DNA of 64,000 nucleotides from CAMCTV01 sp964420985 (GTDB taxonomy: Bacteria; Bacteroidota; Bacteroidia; Flavobacteriales_D; Sanyastnellaceae), in contig CAYQUT010000015.1 of the NCBI GenBank assembly GCA_964420985.1, positions 1-64,000 on the forward strand, written 5' to 3'. Below, piece after piece: positions 40,892 through 49,137 of this stretch (within the stretch, counting starts at the first letter, position 1; every line of letters starts with the position of its first letter). The notes beneath the pieces were generated by a model. The model worked only from the letters and a program-made list of their open reading frames with translations, was not told where the DNA came from and ran no database searches. The position numbers were made by a program, and so were the translations under genes.

Positions 40892-42289
40892 ATGAAAACA
40901 AAGTACATTGACTTTGTTGAACAACAGTTCAACTGGCCTCAAGAAGAGTTTAAGCTTGAAAACGAGCAACTCGAATTTCACAATATTCCGTTAATGGACT
41001 TGGTGAAGAAATATGGTACACCGCTGAAGTTTACTTATCTGCCCAAAATTTCAGAAAATATCCAGCGCGCCAAGAAATGGTTCAATAACGCCCGCACGGA
41101 ATTGAACTATGAAGGAGAATACCATTATTGCTATTGCACCAAGAGTTCGCACTTCAGACACGTTCTGGAAGAGGTGCTGAAAAACAATGTGCATTTGGAA
41201 ACGTCCTCTGCGTATGACATTGATTTGATCAAGCGATTGGCAGCGATGAAGAAATTGCAGAAAACCCAATGGATTATTTGCAATGGTTTTAAAAAGGAAG
41301 AGTATGTAGATCGTATTTTGGATCTTAGAGCTGATGGTTATGAAAATATTCTCCCTGTCATTGACAACAGCTATGAACTCGAAAAATTCAAACAACGCTC
41401 CGAAGTTCCATTGAAAGTGGGCATCAGAATAGCTTCAGAAGAAGAGCCTAAATTCGAATTTTACACCTCTCGTTTGGGTATTGGGTACAAATACGTTAAA
41501 AAGTTTTATCAGAAATACCTAGCAGATGATGAAAAACTAGAGTTGAAGATGCTTCACTTTTTCATCAATAGCGGAATCAAAGACACCGCTTATTATTGGA
41601 ATGAGCTGAACAAATGTCTTAAGGTCTATTGCGAGCTCAAGCAGGTGTGCCCTTCACTAGATAGTCTAAACATTGGTGGTGGTTTTCCCATCAAGACTTC
41701 ACTCGCTTTTGAATTTGACTACCAATACATGGTAACGGAAATTCTCAATCAAGTCAAGCAAGCTTGTGAATACGCTGAAATTCCTGTGCCCCACATTTAC
41801 ACTGAATTCGGATCATTTACAGTTGGAGAGTCTGGTGGCGCATTGTTCAAAATTTTACACCAGAAAGACCAAAACGATCGCGAAAAATGGAACATGATTG
41901 ATTCGTCTTTTATGACAACTTTGCCTGATACCTGGGCCATCAATCGCCGCTTTATCATGTTGCCATTGAACAATTGGAAGGAAAGTCATGAACGTGTTTT
42001 TCTTGGCGGATTAACGTGCGACAGCGATGATTATTACAATTCTGAGCAACACATCAATGCCATCTACATGCCTAAGTTTTATCCTGATCAAGACCAATAC
42101 ATCGGTTTCTTTAACACCGGTGCCTACCAAGAAACCCTGGGCGGATTCGGCGGCATTCACCATTGTCTTGTTCCGTCGCCTAGACACATTTTGATAGAAA
42201 AGGATGCCAAAGGAAAATTGAAGTACCGGGAGTTCAGTCACGAACAAAAACCCAAAGAAGTTCTTGAAATTTTAGGTTACTACGATTGA
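40892..42289 (+). CDS. speA: Arginine decarboxylase, short alanine-racemase-fold type
   Basis: 465 aa, PLP fold III. PLP lysine is Lys84 in CYCTKSSHF. SRLGIGYKYVKKFY and FFINSGIKD follow, then SLNIGGGFP (phosphate loop), YTEFGSFTVGESGG, and the C-terminal catalytic-type LGGLTCDSDD. E. coli SpeA is about 630 aa; this shorter form is usual in Bacteroidota. It makes agmatine for polyamines. The stop overlaps the next ATG (TGATG). The polyamine-type enzyme at 43248 supports the assignment. Confidence 0.88.
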   Translation: MKTKYIDFVEQQFNWPQEEFKLENEQLEFHNIPLMDLVKKYGTPLKFTYLPKISENIQRAKKWFNNARTELNYEGEYHYCYCTKSSHFRHVLEEVLKNNVHLETSSAYDIDLIKRLAAMKKLQKTQWIICNGFKKEEYVDRILDLRADGYENILPVIDNSYELEKFKQRSEVPLKVGIRIASEEEPKFEFYTSRLGIGYKYVKKFYQKYLADDEKLELKMLHFFINSGIKDTAYYWNELNKCLKVYCELKQVCPSLDSLNIGGGFPIKTSLAFEFDYQYMVTEILNQVKQACEYAEIPVPHIYTEFGSFTVGESGGALFKILHQKDQNDREKWNMIDSSFMTTLPDTWAINRRFIMLPLNNWKESHERVFLGGLTCDSDDYYNSEQHINAIYMPKFYPDQDQYIGFFNTGAYQETLGGFGGIHHCLVPSPRHILIEKDAKGKLKYREFSHEQKPKEVLEILGYYD

Positions 42290-43134
42290 TGCAAAGAAAC
42301 CATTTTGTAAAATTGCTGCTGTATGTCTTGTGCTTGGGAATCCTACTCTTGCTGAAACCCGCCTATACACAAGTCACGGAATTCATCCACATCCCTGTTC
42401 TTTTTGAGCACACGCTATTTAGAGTGTTGGTGGGTTTTCTGATTGTGGAAGCCAGCAAACAAGTTGTATTACTGACCTACAAACCCGACAATCCCAAAAG
42501 GAGAAAGGACAATTTCACCATAGGAATTAACCACATTTCAAAGCTCATTTACGGCATTTTCCTGACCGCCTTGGTCATGTCGCTTCTGAGTATTTCCATC
42601 AAGGAAGCATTAACTACTCTTTCCCTTCTGGCGGCGGCATTGGTAGTCATGACCAAAGACTACATCTCCAATGTTATCAATGGAATGTACATCACGTTTA
42701 CCAAGTTGGTCAATATTGGTGACCAAGTAGCGATAGGACATTCTAAAGGAAAAATTCTAGACATCACACTAACCAATGTACATCTGTTGAGTGAGGATGA
42801 CGATATCATATACATTCCCAATAACAAAGTATTCAGTGAAGAAATCATCAACTACACCAGAAGAGATTTAAAAAAATCCTACATCGATTTTCAAGTGAAT
42901 CCTTATGCATTGTCAGACATTTACGCTCTAGAGAAAACACTATGGGAGGAAATAACCCCCTATCATTCTGAAATTTTAGCAGAAACATTCTCTGTTAAAA
43001 CTGTTCAAATTAGAGTAGACGCTATTGATTGCAAGGTCCATTATATTCTGAAAGACCCGCTTGATAAATCATTAGACATTCAAATCAAAAGAATTTTGAA
43101 AAGAAAAATAGTGACCTTAATCAACCCGCACTAA
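42289..43134 (+). CDS. MscS family mechanosensitive channel
   Basis: 281 aa from the ATG at 42289, overlapping the speA stop. Three predicted helices occupy residues about 8-120; the third, pore-lining one is ALTTLSLLAAALVVMTKDYISNVINGMYI. The MscS beta domain follows (VNIGDQVAIGHSKGKILDITLTNVHL; IYIPNNKVFSEEIINYTRRD), then an alpha/beta C-terminal domain. Coupling to arginine decarboxylase suggests osmotic or polyamine-related efflux, which is inference. Confidence 0.9.
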   Translation: MQRNHFVKLLLYVLCLGILLLLKPAYTQVTEFIHIPVLFEHTLFRVLVGFLIVEASKQVVLLTYKPDNPKRRKDNFTIGINHISKLIYGIFLTALVMSLLSISIKEALTTLSLLAAALVVMTKDYISNVINGMYITFTKLVNIGDQVAIGHSKGKILDITLTNVHLLSEDDDIIYIPNNKVFSEEIINYTRRDLKKSYIDFQVNPYALSDIYALEKTLWEEITPYHSEILAETFSVKTVQIRVDAIDCKVHYILKDPLDKSLDIQIKRILKRKIVTLINPH

Positions 43135-43185
43135 AGCACTTTTTTCATTGCACATTTTTTTTTTGAAAATTCATCAAACTTTTTT

Positions 43186-43214
43186 TTGAGTTTACGTTAA
43201 CGTGTCCATATTTG
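43186..43214 (+). promoter_or_regulatory. Promoter with internal palindrome, deoxyhypusine-synthase-like gene
   Basis: A TTG at 43186-43188 (-33) and CATATTTG at 43207-43214 (-7, one mismatch) are 18 bp apart. The spacer contains the 10-bp palindrome ACGTTAACGT at 43194-43203, well placed for repressor control. The ATG is 34 bp downstream. Confidence 0.5.
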
Positions 43215-43247
43215 CGCAGAAATTCAAAAGTCAAAATCAAAAACAAA

Positions 43248-44225
43248 ATGAGCAAATTCACCAGCATCCGAGATTTCATGGAATCGCAGTATCTGCATTT
43301 CAATGCAGCCACTGTAGTGGATGCAGCCAAGGGCTATGAAGCACACCTTACAGAAGGTGGAAAGATGATGATTACCCTTGCTGGTGCCATGTCAACCGCA
43401 GAACTTGGAATTAGCCTAGCCGAAATGATACGCCAAGGTAAAGTAGATATCATTTCCTGCACAGGCGCCAACTTGGAGGAAGACCTCATGAATTTGGTGG
43501 CACATGATCATTACAGAAGAGTTCCCAATTACCGTGATTTAACGCCACAAGATGAATGGGATTTGCTAGAGCAAGGATTAAACAGAGTAACCGATACTTG
43601 CATTCCCGAAGAAGAGGCTTTCCGCCGTTTACAAAAACACATTCATGCGTTGTGGAATGATGCCAATGAAAAAGGTGAGCGTTATTTCCCCCATGAATTC
43701 ATGTATAAGATGATTTTAAGCGGGGTATTGGAACAATACTATCAAATCGACCCTAAAAATTCATGGATGATTGCGGCCGCAGAGCGTAATCTGCCCATTG
43801 TCGTCCCTGGATGGGAGGATAGCACCATGGGAAATATTTTCGCCAGCTATTGCATCAAAGGGGAGTTAAAACCCACCACCATGAAAAGCGGTATTGAGTA
43901 TATGATGTGGTTGGCCAATTGGTACACAGAAAATTGTGCCGGAAAAGGGATTGGATTTTTTCAAATTGGTGGTGGAATTGCAGGAGACTTCCCCATCTGT
44001 GTGGTGCCCATGCTGTACCAAGACATGGAGATGCATGATGTGCCTTTTTGGTCATATTTCTGCCAAATTTCCGACAGTACAACCAGCTACGGATCATATT
44101 CCGGTGCTGTTCCAAATGAAAAAATCACTTGGGGGAAATTAGACATTAACACTCCCAAATTCGTTATTGAAAGTGACGCGACTATTGTAGCGCCATTAAT
44201 TTTCGCCTGGTTATTGAATCAATAA
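43248..44225 (+). CDS. Deoxyhypusine-synthase-like enzyme (likely homospermidine synthase type)
   Basis: 325 aa from the ATG at 43248. The deoxyhypusine synthase family is shown by MITLAGAMSTAELG and IISCTGANLEEDL (NAD-binding), IGFFQIGGGIAGDFP, and the C-terminal catalytic block ending EKITWGKLD with Lys297 at the position of the essential lysine in eukaryotic DHS (SWGK). DHS transfers aminobutyl from spermidine to eIF5A; bacteria lack eIF5A, so bacterial homologues are thought to use putrescine or another small amine and make homospermidine. Location beside arginine decarboxylase fits. The product is unproven here. Confidence 0.88.
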   Translation: MSKFTSIRDFMESQYLHFNAATVVDAAKGYEAHLTEGGKMMITLAGAMSTAELGISLAEMIRQGKVDIISCTGANLEEDLMNLVAHDHYRRVPNYRDLTPQDEWDLLEQGLNRVTDTCIPEEEAFRRLQKHIHALWNDANEKGERYFPHEFMYKMILSGVLEQYYQIDPKNSWMIAAAERNLPIVVPGWEDSTMGNIFASYCIKGELKPTTMKSGIEYMMWLANWYTENCAGKGIGFFQIGGGIAGDFPICVVPMLYQDMEMHDVPFWSYFCQISDSTTSYGSYSGAVPNEKITWGKLDINTPKFVIESDATIVAPLIFAWLLNQ

Positions 44226-44245
44226 AAGTTTGTTAGAATAGAGAT

Positions 44246-44605
44246 ATGAAGCGCATTATCAAAGATTACAAGAACATTTCACAAGAACACGCTGACTTAA
44301 TTGCAGAATTTTACCCCAACGGTTTTGAAAACGAAAACTTGGTTTCTTTTACAACGCCAAAGGGAGAGTTTATCAAGGCTCTGGAAATCAGAACTGAGGA
44401 TACCATCTACTTGTTTAAAATTGATAAGAACATGGAGGTGGCTGGAGATGATGACGGCAATGATTCATCGGGCATGCCTGTTGCAGAATTTGATAATTTC
44501 AAAGGTGACGGCGACTCGGACGATAATGATGATGACGATGACGATGATGATGATGATGACACGAACAACAATGATGATGGTGACGACGACGGAGACGACG
44601 ACTAG
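44246..44605 (+). CDS. Conserved Bacteroidota protein with poly-Asp tail
   Basis: 119 aa. Residues 1-65 are a compact domain (MKRIIKDYKNISQEHADLI, FYPNGFENENLVSFTTPKGEF, EIRTEDTIYLFKID) resembling a short family common in Bacteroidota, without known function. Residues about 68-119 are almost only Asp, Asn and Gly, including runs of Asp encoded by GAT/GAC repeats. It is followed by a strong terminator. Confidence 0.75.
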   Translation: MKRIIKDYKNISQEHADLIAEFYPNGFENENLVSFTTPKGEFIKALEIRTEDTIYLFKIDKNMEVAGDDDGNDSSGMPVAEFDNFKGDGDSDDNDDDDDDDDDDDTNNNDDGDDDGDDD

Positions 44606-44611
44606 AATGAG

Positions 44612-44634
44612 GGCTGTTTTCAACAGCCTTTTTT
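44612..44634 (+). terminator. Intrinsic terminator after the acidic-tail gene
   Basis: A perfect stem GGCTGTT/AACAGCC (44612-44618 with 44622-44628), loop TTC, followed by six T. Confidence 0.92.
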
Positions 44635-44685
44635 CTTTGGAGCAACTTAATATTCACTGATTCAGTCTATAAAAAAAAGGAACAC

Positions 44686-45840
44686 ATGACCAGAAAAATG
44701 CCCCTCGTTATTTCATTTTTTATTTCAACTTTATTTGCCTTTGCGCAAGACAACTGTGTAGACTCAAGTCTAATCAACCCCAACGCCATTTGCCCTGCAG
44801 TTTGGATGCCTGTATGCGGATGCGATGGTGTCACCTACAGCAATGATTGCGAAGCAGTGAATTTAGGAGGAGTTACATCTTGGTCAGATGGTGAATGTCA
44901 AGCAGGAACAGGATGTATAGATCCATCATTAATTGATATCAATATGATGTGTCCTTTTATTTGGATGCCAGTCTGCGGTTGCGATGGAGTAACCTATGGC
45001 AATGATTGCGAAGCCACATATTATGGAGGGGTTACTTCTTGGACAGATGGTGAATGTCCAGTAGTAGATACGGTTGAATGCATGGTCATCCCCAATGGTG
45101 TAAATTTTGGACTTTGCACGATGGCACTGGGCGTGGCCATGACCGATAGTGGGTGTGTTTCTATTTCAGGATGCGGATCCATCGGCAGCGATGGAATGGA
45201 TTACGCTGGATATTTCTATAACAGCGAATGGGAGTGCGTTTCGGCTTGTTCTGAAGACACAGTAGTTACTTTGCCTTGCGTTGTAGACAGTCTTTTCAAT
45301 TTCGCGGTGGATTGCATTGCCGATTATATTCCGGTATGTGGATGCGACAATATCACTTACTTGAATGAGTGCGTTGCTGTAAATTACAACGGGATTTCTA
45401 GCTTTATGCCAGGACCTTGCCATGCTTTTTGCAATCCTATTCCAACAGGAGTAACCTTTGGAGATTGTGACATGGCCCTTGGAATTGCCGCCACAGACTC
45501 CGGCTGTATTTCACTCAGCGGATGCAGCAGCATGGGAAGTGATGGCTATGATTACTCAGGTTATTTCTACAATTTGATTCAAGAATGTGAAGCTGCTTGC
45601 GGCGCATCACAGATAAGTAACATTGAACAGCGTTTGGCATTTCCCAACCCTACCAAAAATTGGATCTCCCTTGATCAAAAATATTCAACCATTCTCGTGG
45701 TTTCCTCACTTGGACAAGTGGTTCTAAAAGACAATAATAACAACACAGTCAATTTAGAAAATTTGCCCAACGGAGTATATACCATTCAAATGGAACTTGA
45801 CTCTAAAAAATCATTTGTTAGAGTGATCAAAGAAGATTAA
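44686..45840 (+). CDS. Secreted Kazal-type protein with duplicated Cys-rich module and T9SS tail
   Basis: 384 aa; a second Met at codon 5 could be the start. A signal peptide ends FAQ (residue 21). Kazal-like domains lie at about 24-71, 77-124 and 198-245, each with VCGCDxxTYxNxC. Two copies of a 57-residue module with six cysteines at 132-188 and 249-305 share IPxGVxFGxC, TDSGC and GSDGxDYxGYFYN; this module was not recognised. The last 65 residues (FPNPTKNWISL, ENLPNGVYTIQM) form a type A T9SS sorting domain. Kazal domains inhibit serine proteases; inhibitory activity here is inferred. Confidence 0.88.
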   Translation: MTRKMPLVISFFISTLFAFAQDNCVDSSLINPNAICPAVWMPVCGCDGVTYSNDCEAVNLGGVTSWSDGECQAGTGCIDPSLIDINMMCPFIWMPVCGCDGVTYGNDCEATYYGGVTSWTDGECPVVDTVECMVIPNGVNFGLCTMALGVAMTDSGCVSISGCGSIGSDGMDYAGYFYNSEWECVSACSEDTVVTLPCVVDSLFNFAVDCIADYIPVCGCDNITYLNECVAVNYNGISSFMPGPCHAFCNPIPTGVTFGDCDMALGIAATDSGCISLSGCSSMGSDGYDYSGYFYNLIQECEAACGASQISNIEQRLAFPNPTKNWISLDQKYSTILVVSSLGQVVLKDNNNNTVNLENLPNGVYTIQMELDSKKSFVRVIKED

Positions 45841-47252
45841 TAAGCTTTTTCCTCTCCTCTTATCATGTTCCAAATTGTCCTAAAGACAATCCGGATATCC
45901 AGGGCCAAGGACCAATTTTCGACATACCAAATGTCAGCATCTACCCTTTTTTCCATGTCAATCAATTGTTTGGTTTCCCCCCTTAATCCATTAACTTGGG
46001 CCCAACCTGTGATGCCTGGTTTAGCTAAATGACGAACCAAAAACTTACTCACCCGTTGACTATACTCTTCTGTATGTTTCAACATGTGTGGTCTTGGACC
46101 AACAACAGACATCTCCCCAATGAGCACATTCCAAAATTGAGGCAATTCATCCATATTTGACCGACGCAAAAATCCTCCTATCCAAGTCAAACGGGGATCA
46201 TTTTCAACGGCCTGCTTGGCATCTGCTTCTTCATTCAATCGCATTGTTCTGAACTTAAAACACCAAAAAGAACGTCCGTCCTCTCCCGTTCTTAACTGCC
46301 TAAACAAAACAGGTCCCCTTGAACTGAGTTTGATCAAAATCGCCACCACAGGGAAAATCAACGGCATCAAAATCAATAAAATAAAAATGGAAAAAACTAC
46401 ATCAAATAATCGTTTTAAAAAACGATTAAAAGGCAATTGTAAGGGTTCACTGCGTAAACTCACCAAAGGCATTAACCTAAACATATCAATGATGGGTTTC
46501 CGGCCCAATAACGTCGAACCGAAATAGGGAATAAACTTCACCCTAATTAAGTGATTCTCGCAATAACGGACAATTTCCTTAAGCATGGGTTGCTCAGTAG
46601 GCGCCAATTGCCAGTACACTTCGTGAATATCATTGGCCAGCAAAAAATCCTTTAATCCACTGACAATACCCAAATCTTTGCATCCGATATCAGACATTTG
46701 GTTTCTACCTGCTTCATCATCACTAAAAAATCCAAGCACTCTAAATCCCAAAGTAATATCACTCCTCATGGCCCTATACAGATATTGCACAGAGTTATCA
46801 TTGCCTACAAGCACTACATTCCGAAAATTGTATCCCTTTGAACGATACCAAGAAAAAAACGCCTGAAAAAACCATCTCTGCAAAATAAAAAAGAGAAAAC
46901 TGAGAACGACGTAATACAATACCCAAAGTCGAGATATTTTATCCAAATTCAAGGTAAACAGAAACAAAAAAACAGTAGCCGAATAAACAAAATGATAGGC
47001 TGACAATTTTTTTAACATCTCCTCAAAAGACTCGCCGCGAAAGAAAGTATAAGCCTTGTGATAGAAAGCAATAACCACCCAAATAAAGTTGACCAAAAAC
47101 CAAAGCTCCGAATCCAACTCATCTGGCCACCAATTCCAAATACCAAACCGAATATAATGCGACAAAAAGAAAACGACATTCACAACAAATAAATCCGCAA
47201 CCACCCCAATCAAAGGCAGGTACTTTGAATACCCGAATTTAGCTCCGCTCAT
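45837..47252 (-). CDS. Polyprenyl glycosylphosphotransferase (initiates exopolysaccharide)
   Basis: 471 aa from the ATG at 47252 (a TTG three codons earlier is less likely). The N-terminal half has four membrane segments and a CoA-binding-like domain (NVVLVGNDNSVQYL). The C-terminal bacterial sugar transferase domain starts RLFDVVFSIFILL and contains GPVLFRQLRTGEDGRSFWCFKFRTM, LRRSNMDELPQFWNVLIGEMSVVGPRPH and KPGITGWAQVNG. It transfers a sugar-1-phosphate to undecaprenyl phosphate, the first step of repeat-unit assembly (WcaJ type). It overlaps the opposing Kazal gene by 4 nt. Confidence 0.93.
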   Translation of the reverse strand: MSGAKFGYSKYLPLIGVVADLFVVNVVFFLSHYIRFGIWNWWPDELDSELWFLVNFIWVVIAFYHKAYTFFRGESFEEMLKKLSAYHFVYSATVFLFLFTLNLDKISRLWVLYYVVLSFLFFILQRWFFQAFFSWYRSKGYNFRNVVLVGNDNSVQYLYRAMRSDITLGFRVLGFFSDDEAGRNQMSDIGCKDLGIVSGLKDFLLANDIHEVYWQLAPTEQPMLKEIVRYCENHLIRVKFIPYFGSTLLGRKPIIDMFRLMPLVSLRSEPLQLPFNRFLKRLFDVVFSIFILLILMPLIFPVVAILIKLSSRGPVLFRQLRTGEDGRSFWCFKFRTMRLNEEADAKQAVENDPRLTWIGGFLRRSNMDELPQFWNVLIGEMSVVGPRPHMLKHTEEYSQRVSKFLVRHLAKPGITGWAQVNGLRGETKQLIDMEKRVDADIWYVENWSLALDIRIVFRTIWNMIRGEEKAY

Positions 47253-47284
47253 CAACGGCAAAGATGAGGAAACTTATCATGAAA

Positions 47285-48391
47285 TCAAAAGTTATGGCGA
47301 GATATCAAATCTGACACTATGCGTTCTGCCGCACCGCCATCCCATAATTGGGGGATTCCAGATGATTTCCATTGGTCACCAAGAAGTTGTTGGATATGAT
47401 TGGCCAGCATCTCTGAATCTTCACCTATCAAAACATTACTACCAATGGTGCATGTTTCCGGACGTTCAGTTGTCGTTCTCAGTGTCATGCAAGGGATGTT
47501 CAAGAAAGTAGCCTCTTCTGTAATTCCACCAGAGTCAGTAATAACACCTTTGGACTCCTTAAGCAGATACATAAACTCAAGGTACGGAAGAGGATCCACC
47601 ATCAAAATATTGCTTGGCAATGAGATGGACGCGCCATCCAGATTTTTACGCGTTCTTGGATGAACGGGAAAAACCACAGGAATGGAACCCGCCTCTTCCG
47701 AGATAATAGAAAGTCTCTTTTCCAACATAGAAGAATCGTCTACATTGGCCGGGCGATGCAATGTTAGAAGCAGATAGGACTTGCTGGTAAGTTGATTTGC
47801 TTCCCAAAAACCAGGAGGGCGCAATTCGGACATGTTGGCTACCAAGGTATCAATCATGGTATTGCCTACAAACACAATATTTCCCTTATCCACACCCTCT
47901 TTGATTAATTGTAGCGAAGCATCCTCTGTTGTTGTATAATACAAATCACAAACACTGTCTACCACCAGCCGGTTCACTTCCTCGGGCATAGACCGATCAA
48001 ATGAACGTATCCCGGCTTCCACATGGGCCACCTTGATATTTAATTTTACAGCTGCCAATGTGCAAGCCATTGTGGAAGTTACATCCCCCACAACGATTAC
48101 ATAATCCGCCTGATGCGTTGTTATTTCCTCCTCAAACTTAGACATGATGGCCGCGGTTTGCTCGGCCTGTGTTCCTCCTCCAGCTGCAAGATTGGCATCC
48201 GGAGTGGGAATATTCAATTGCTCAAAAAACGCCGTTGACATTAGGGCGTCATAATGCTGGCCTGTATGAATGAGTCGAAAGGTTATATCCATTCCTAATC
48301 CCTGCTGTCTTTGAATAGCATGAATGATAGGAGCTACTTTCATAAAGTTTGGTCGAGCTCCAGCAACTATAGTTAACTTCAAAGACTTCAT
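47285..48391 (-). CDS. wecB: UDP-N-acetylglucosamine 2-epimerase (non-hydrolysing)
   Basis: 368 aa. It interconverts UDP-GlcNAc and UDP-ManNAc. Motifs: VAGARPNFMKVAPI (residues 8-21), IHTGQHYDALMS, VVGDVTSTMACTLAA, HVEAGIRSFDRSMPEEVNR (catalytic Asp/Glu and Arg), LLTLHRPANVDD, and DSGGITEEATFLNIPCMTLR. The ATG overlaps the transferase stop as ATGA. No UDP-ManNAc dehydrogenase is nearby, so ManNAc itself is the likely product used. Confidence 0.95.
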   Translation of the reverse strand: MKSLKLTIVAGARPNFMKVAPIIHAIQRQQGLGMDITFRLIHTGQHYDALMSTAFFEQLNIPTPDANLAAGGGTQAEQTAAIMSKFEEEITTHQADYVIVVGDVTSTMACTLAAVKLNIKVAHVEAGIRSFDRSMPEEVNRLVVDSVCDLYYTTTEDASLQLIKEGVDKGNIVFVGNTMIDTLVANMSELRPPGFWEANQLTSKSYLLLTLHRPANVDDSSMLEKRLSIISEEAGSIPVVFPVHPRTRKNLDGASISLPSNILMVDPLPYLEFMYLLKESKGVITDSGGITEEATFLNIPCMTLRTTTERPETCTIGSNVLIGEDSEMLANHIQQLLGDQWKSSGIPQLWDGGAAERIVSDLISRHNF

Positions 48392-49137
48392 TTCCTTGAT
48401 TTGAATTTAGCTCTTAACACATAAAAAATAAAAAGACTATTCGTAATCAAATACCGCTTCCACATTCTTCTCGGCTCCTGATAGACACGATACAACCACT
48501 CCAATCCGGATTTTTGCATCCACATCGGAGCCCTACTTACCTTTCCTGCAACCACATCAAAACTCCCTCCGACACCCATCACAAAAGGGATCTTCATCAC
48601 ATCTTTATACTGATTCAAAAAGATTTCTTTTCGGGGTGAGGTTATTGCCACAAACAATATATGAGCACCCGATTGGGCTATTTGACGCGCCACTTCTCCA
48701 TCTTCTTCAGATGAAAAATAGCCATTTCGATAACCAGCCACAATGGAATCAGAATATTTCAATTTGTACTTTAAAACAACCTCATTGACCACAGATTCCA
48801 TTGCACCAAGAAAAAATACCTTCAAACCGTTTTCATGGGCCATGGACACCAGCCGCTCCATCAAATCAATTCCGGCCACTCGCTCGGGGAGAGGGTTTCC
48901 AAGAAATCTAGCGGCCCAGACCACCGATTGACCATCTGCATTAATTATGTCACTTTCAATAATTGATTGACGCAATGCCAAATCCTCTTGTGCATTCACC
49001 ATTTTGGCAGCATTGACAACAACATGCTGTATGACTTTTCCATTTTTAATGCCATCACGAATGAGACCAATGGTTTCTTCCATGGTCAAAGAATCTACAG
49101 GTAAACCCAGTAGCTTAATTCTTGTCATAAAAAGCAT
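48388..49137 (-). CDS. WecG/TagA/CpsF family glycosyltransferase
   Basis: 249 aa; an ATG three codons in (49128) is an alternative. GT26 family marks: LPVDSLTMEETIGLI, QHVVVNAAKMVNAQEDLALRQSI, NADGQSVVWAARFLG (catalytic Asp region), GLKVFFLGAMESVV, and GVGGSFDVVAGKVSRAPMWMQKSGLEWLYRVYQEPRRMWKRY. Members add ManNAc or ManNAcA to a lipid-linked sugar, which matches the neighbouring epimerase. Confidence 0.93.
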   Translation of the reverse strand: MLFMTRIKLLGLPVDSLTMEETIGLIRDGIKNGKVIQHVVVNAAKMVNAQEDLALRQSIIESDIINADGQSVVWAARFLGNPLPERVAGIDLMERLVSMAHENGLKVFFLGAMESVVNEVVLKYKLKYSDSIVAGYRNGYFSSEEDGEVARQIAQSGAHILFVAITSPRKEIFLNQYKDVMKIPFVMGVGGSFDVVAGKVSRAPMWMQKSGLEWLYRVYQEPRRMWKRYLITNSLFIFYVLRAKFKSRK

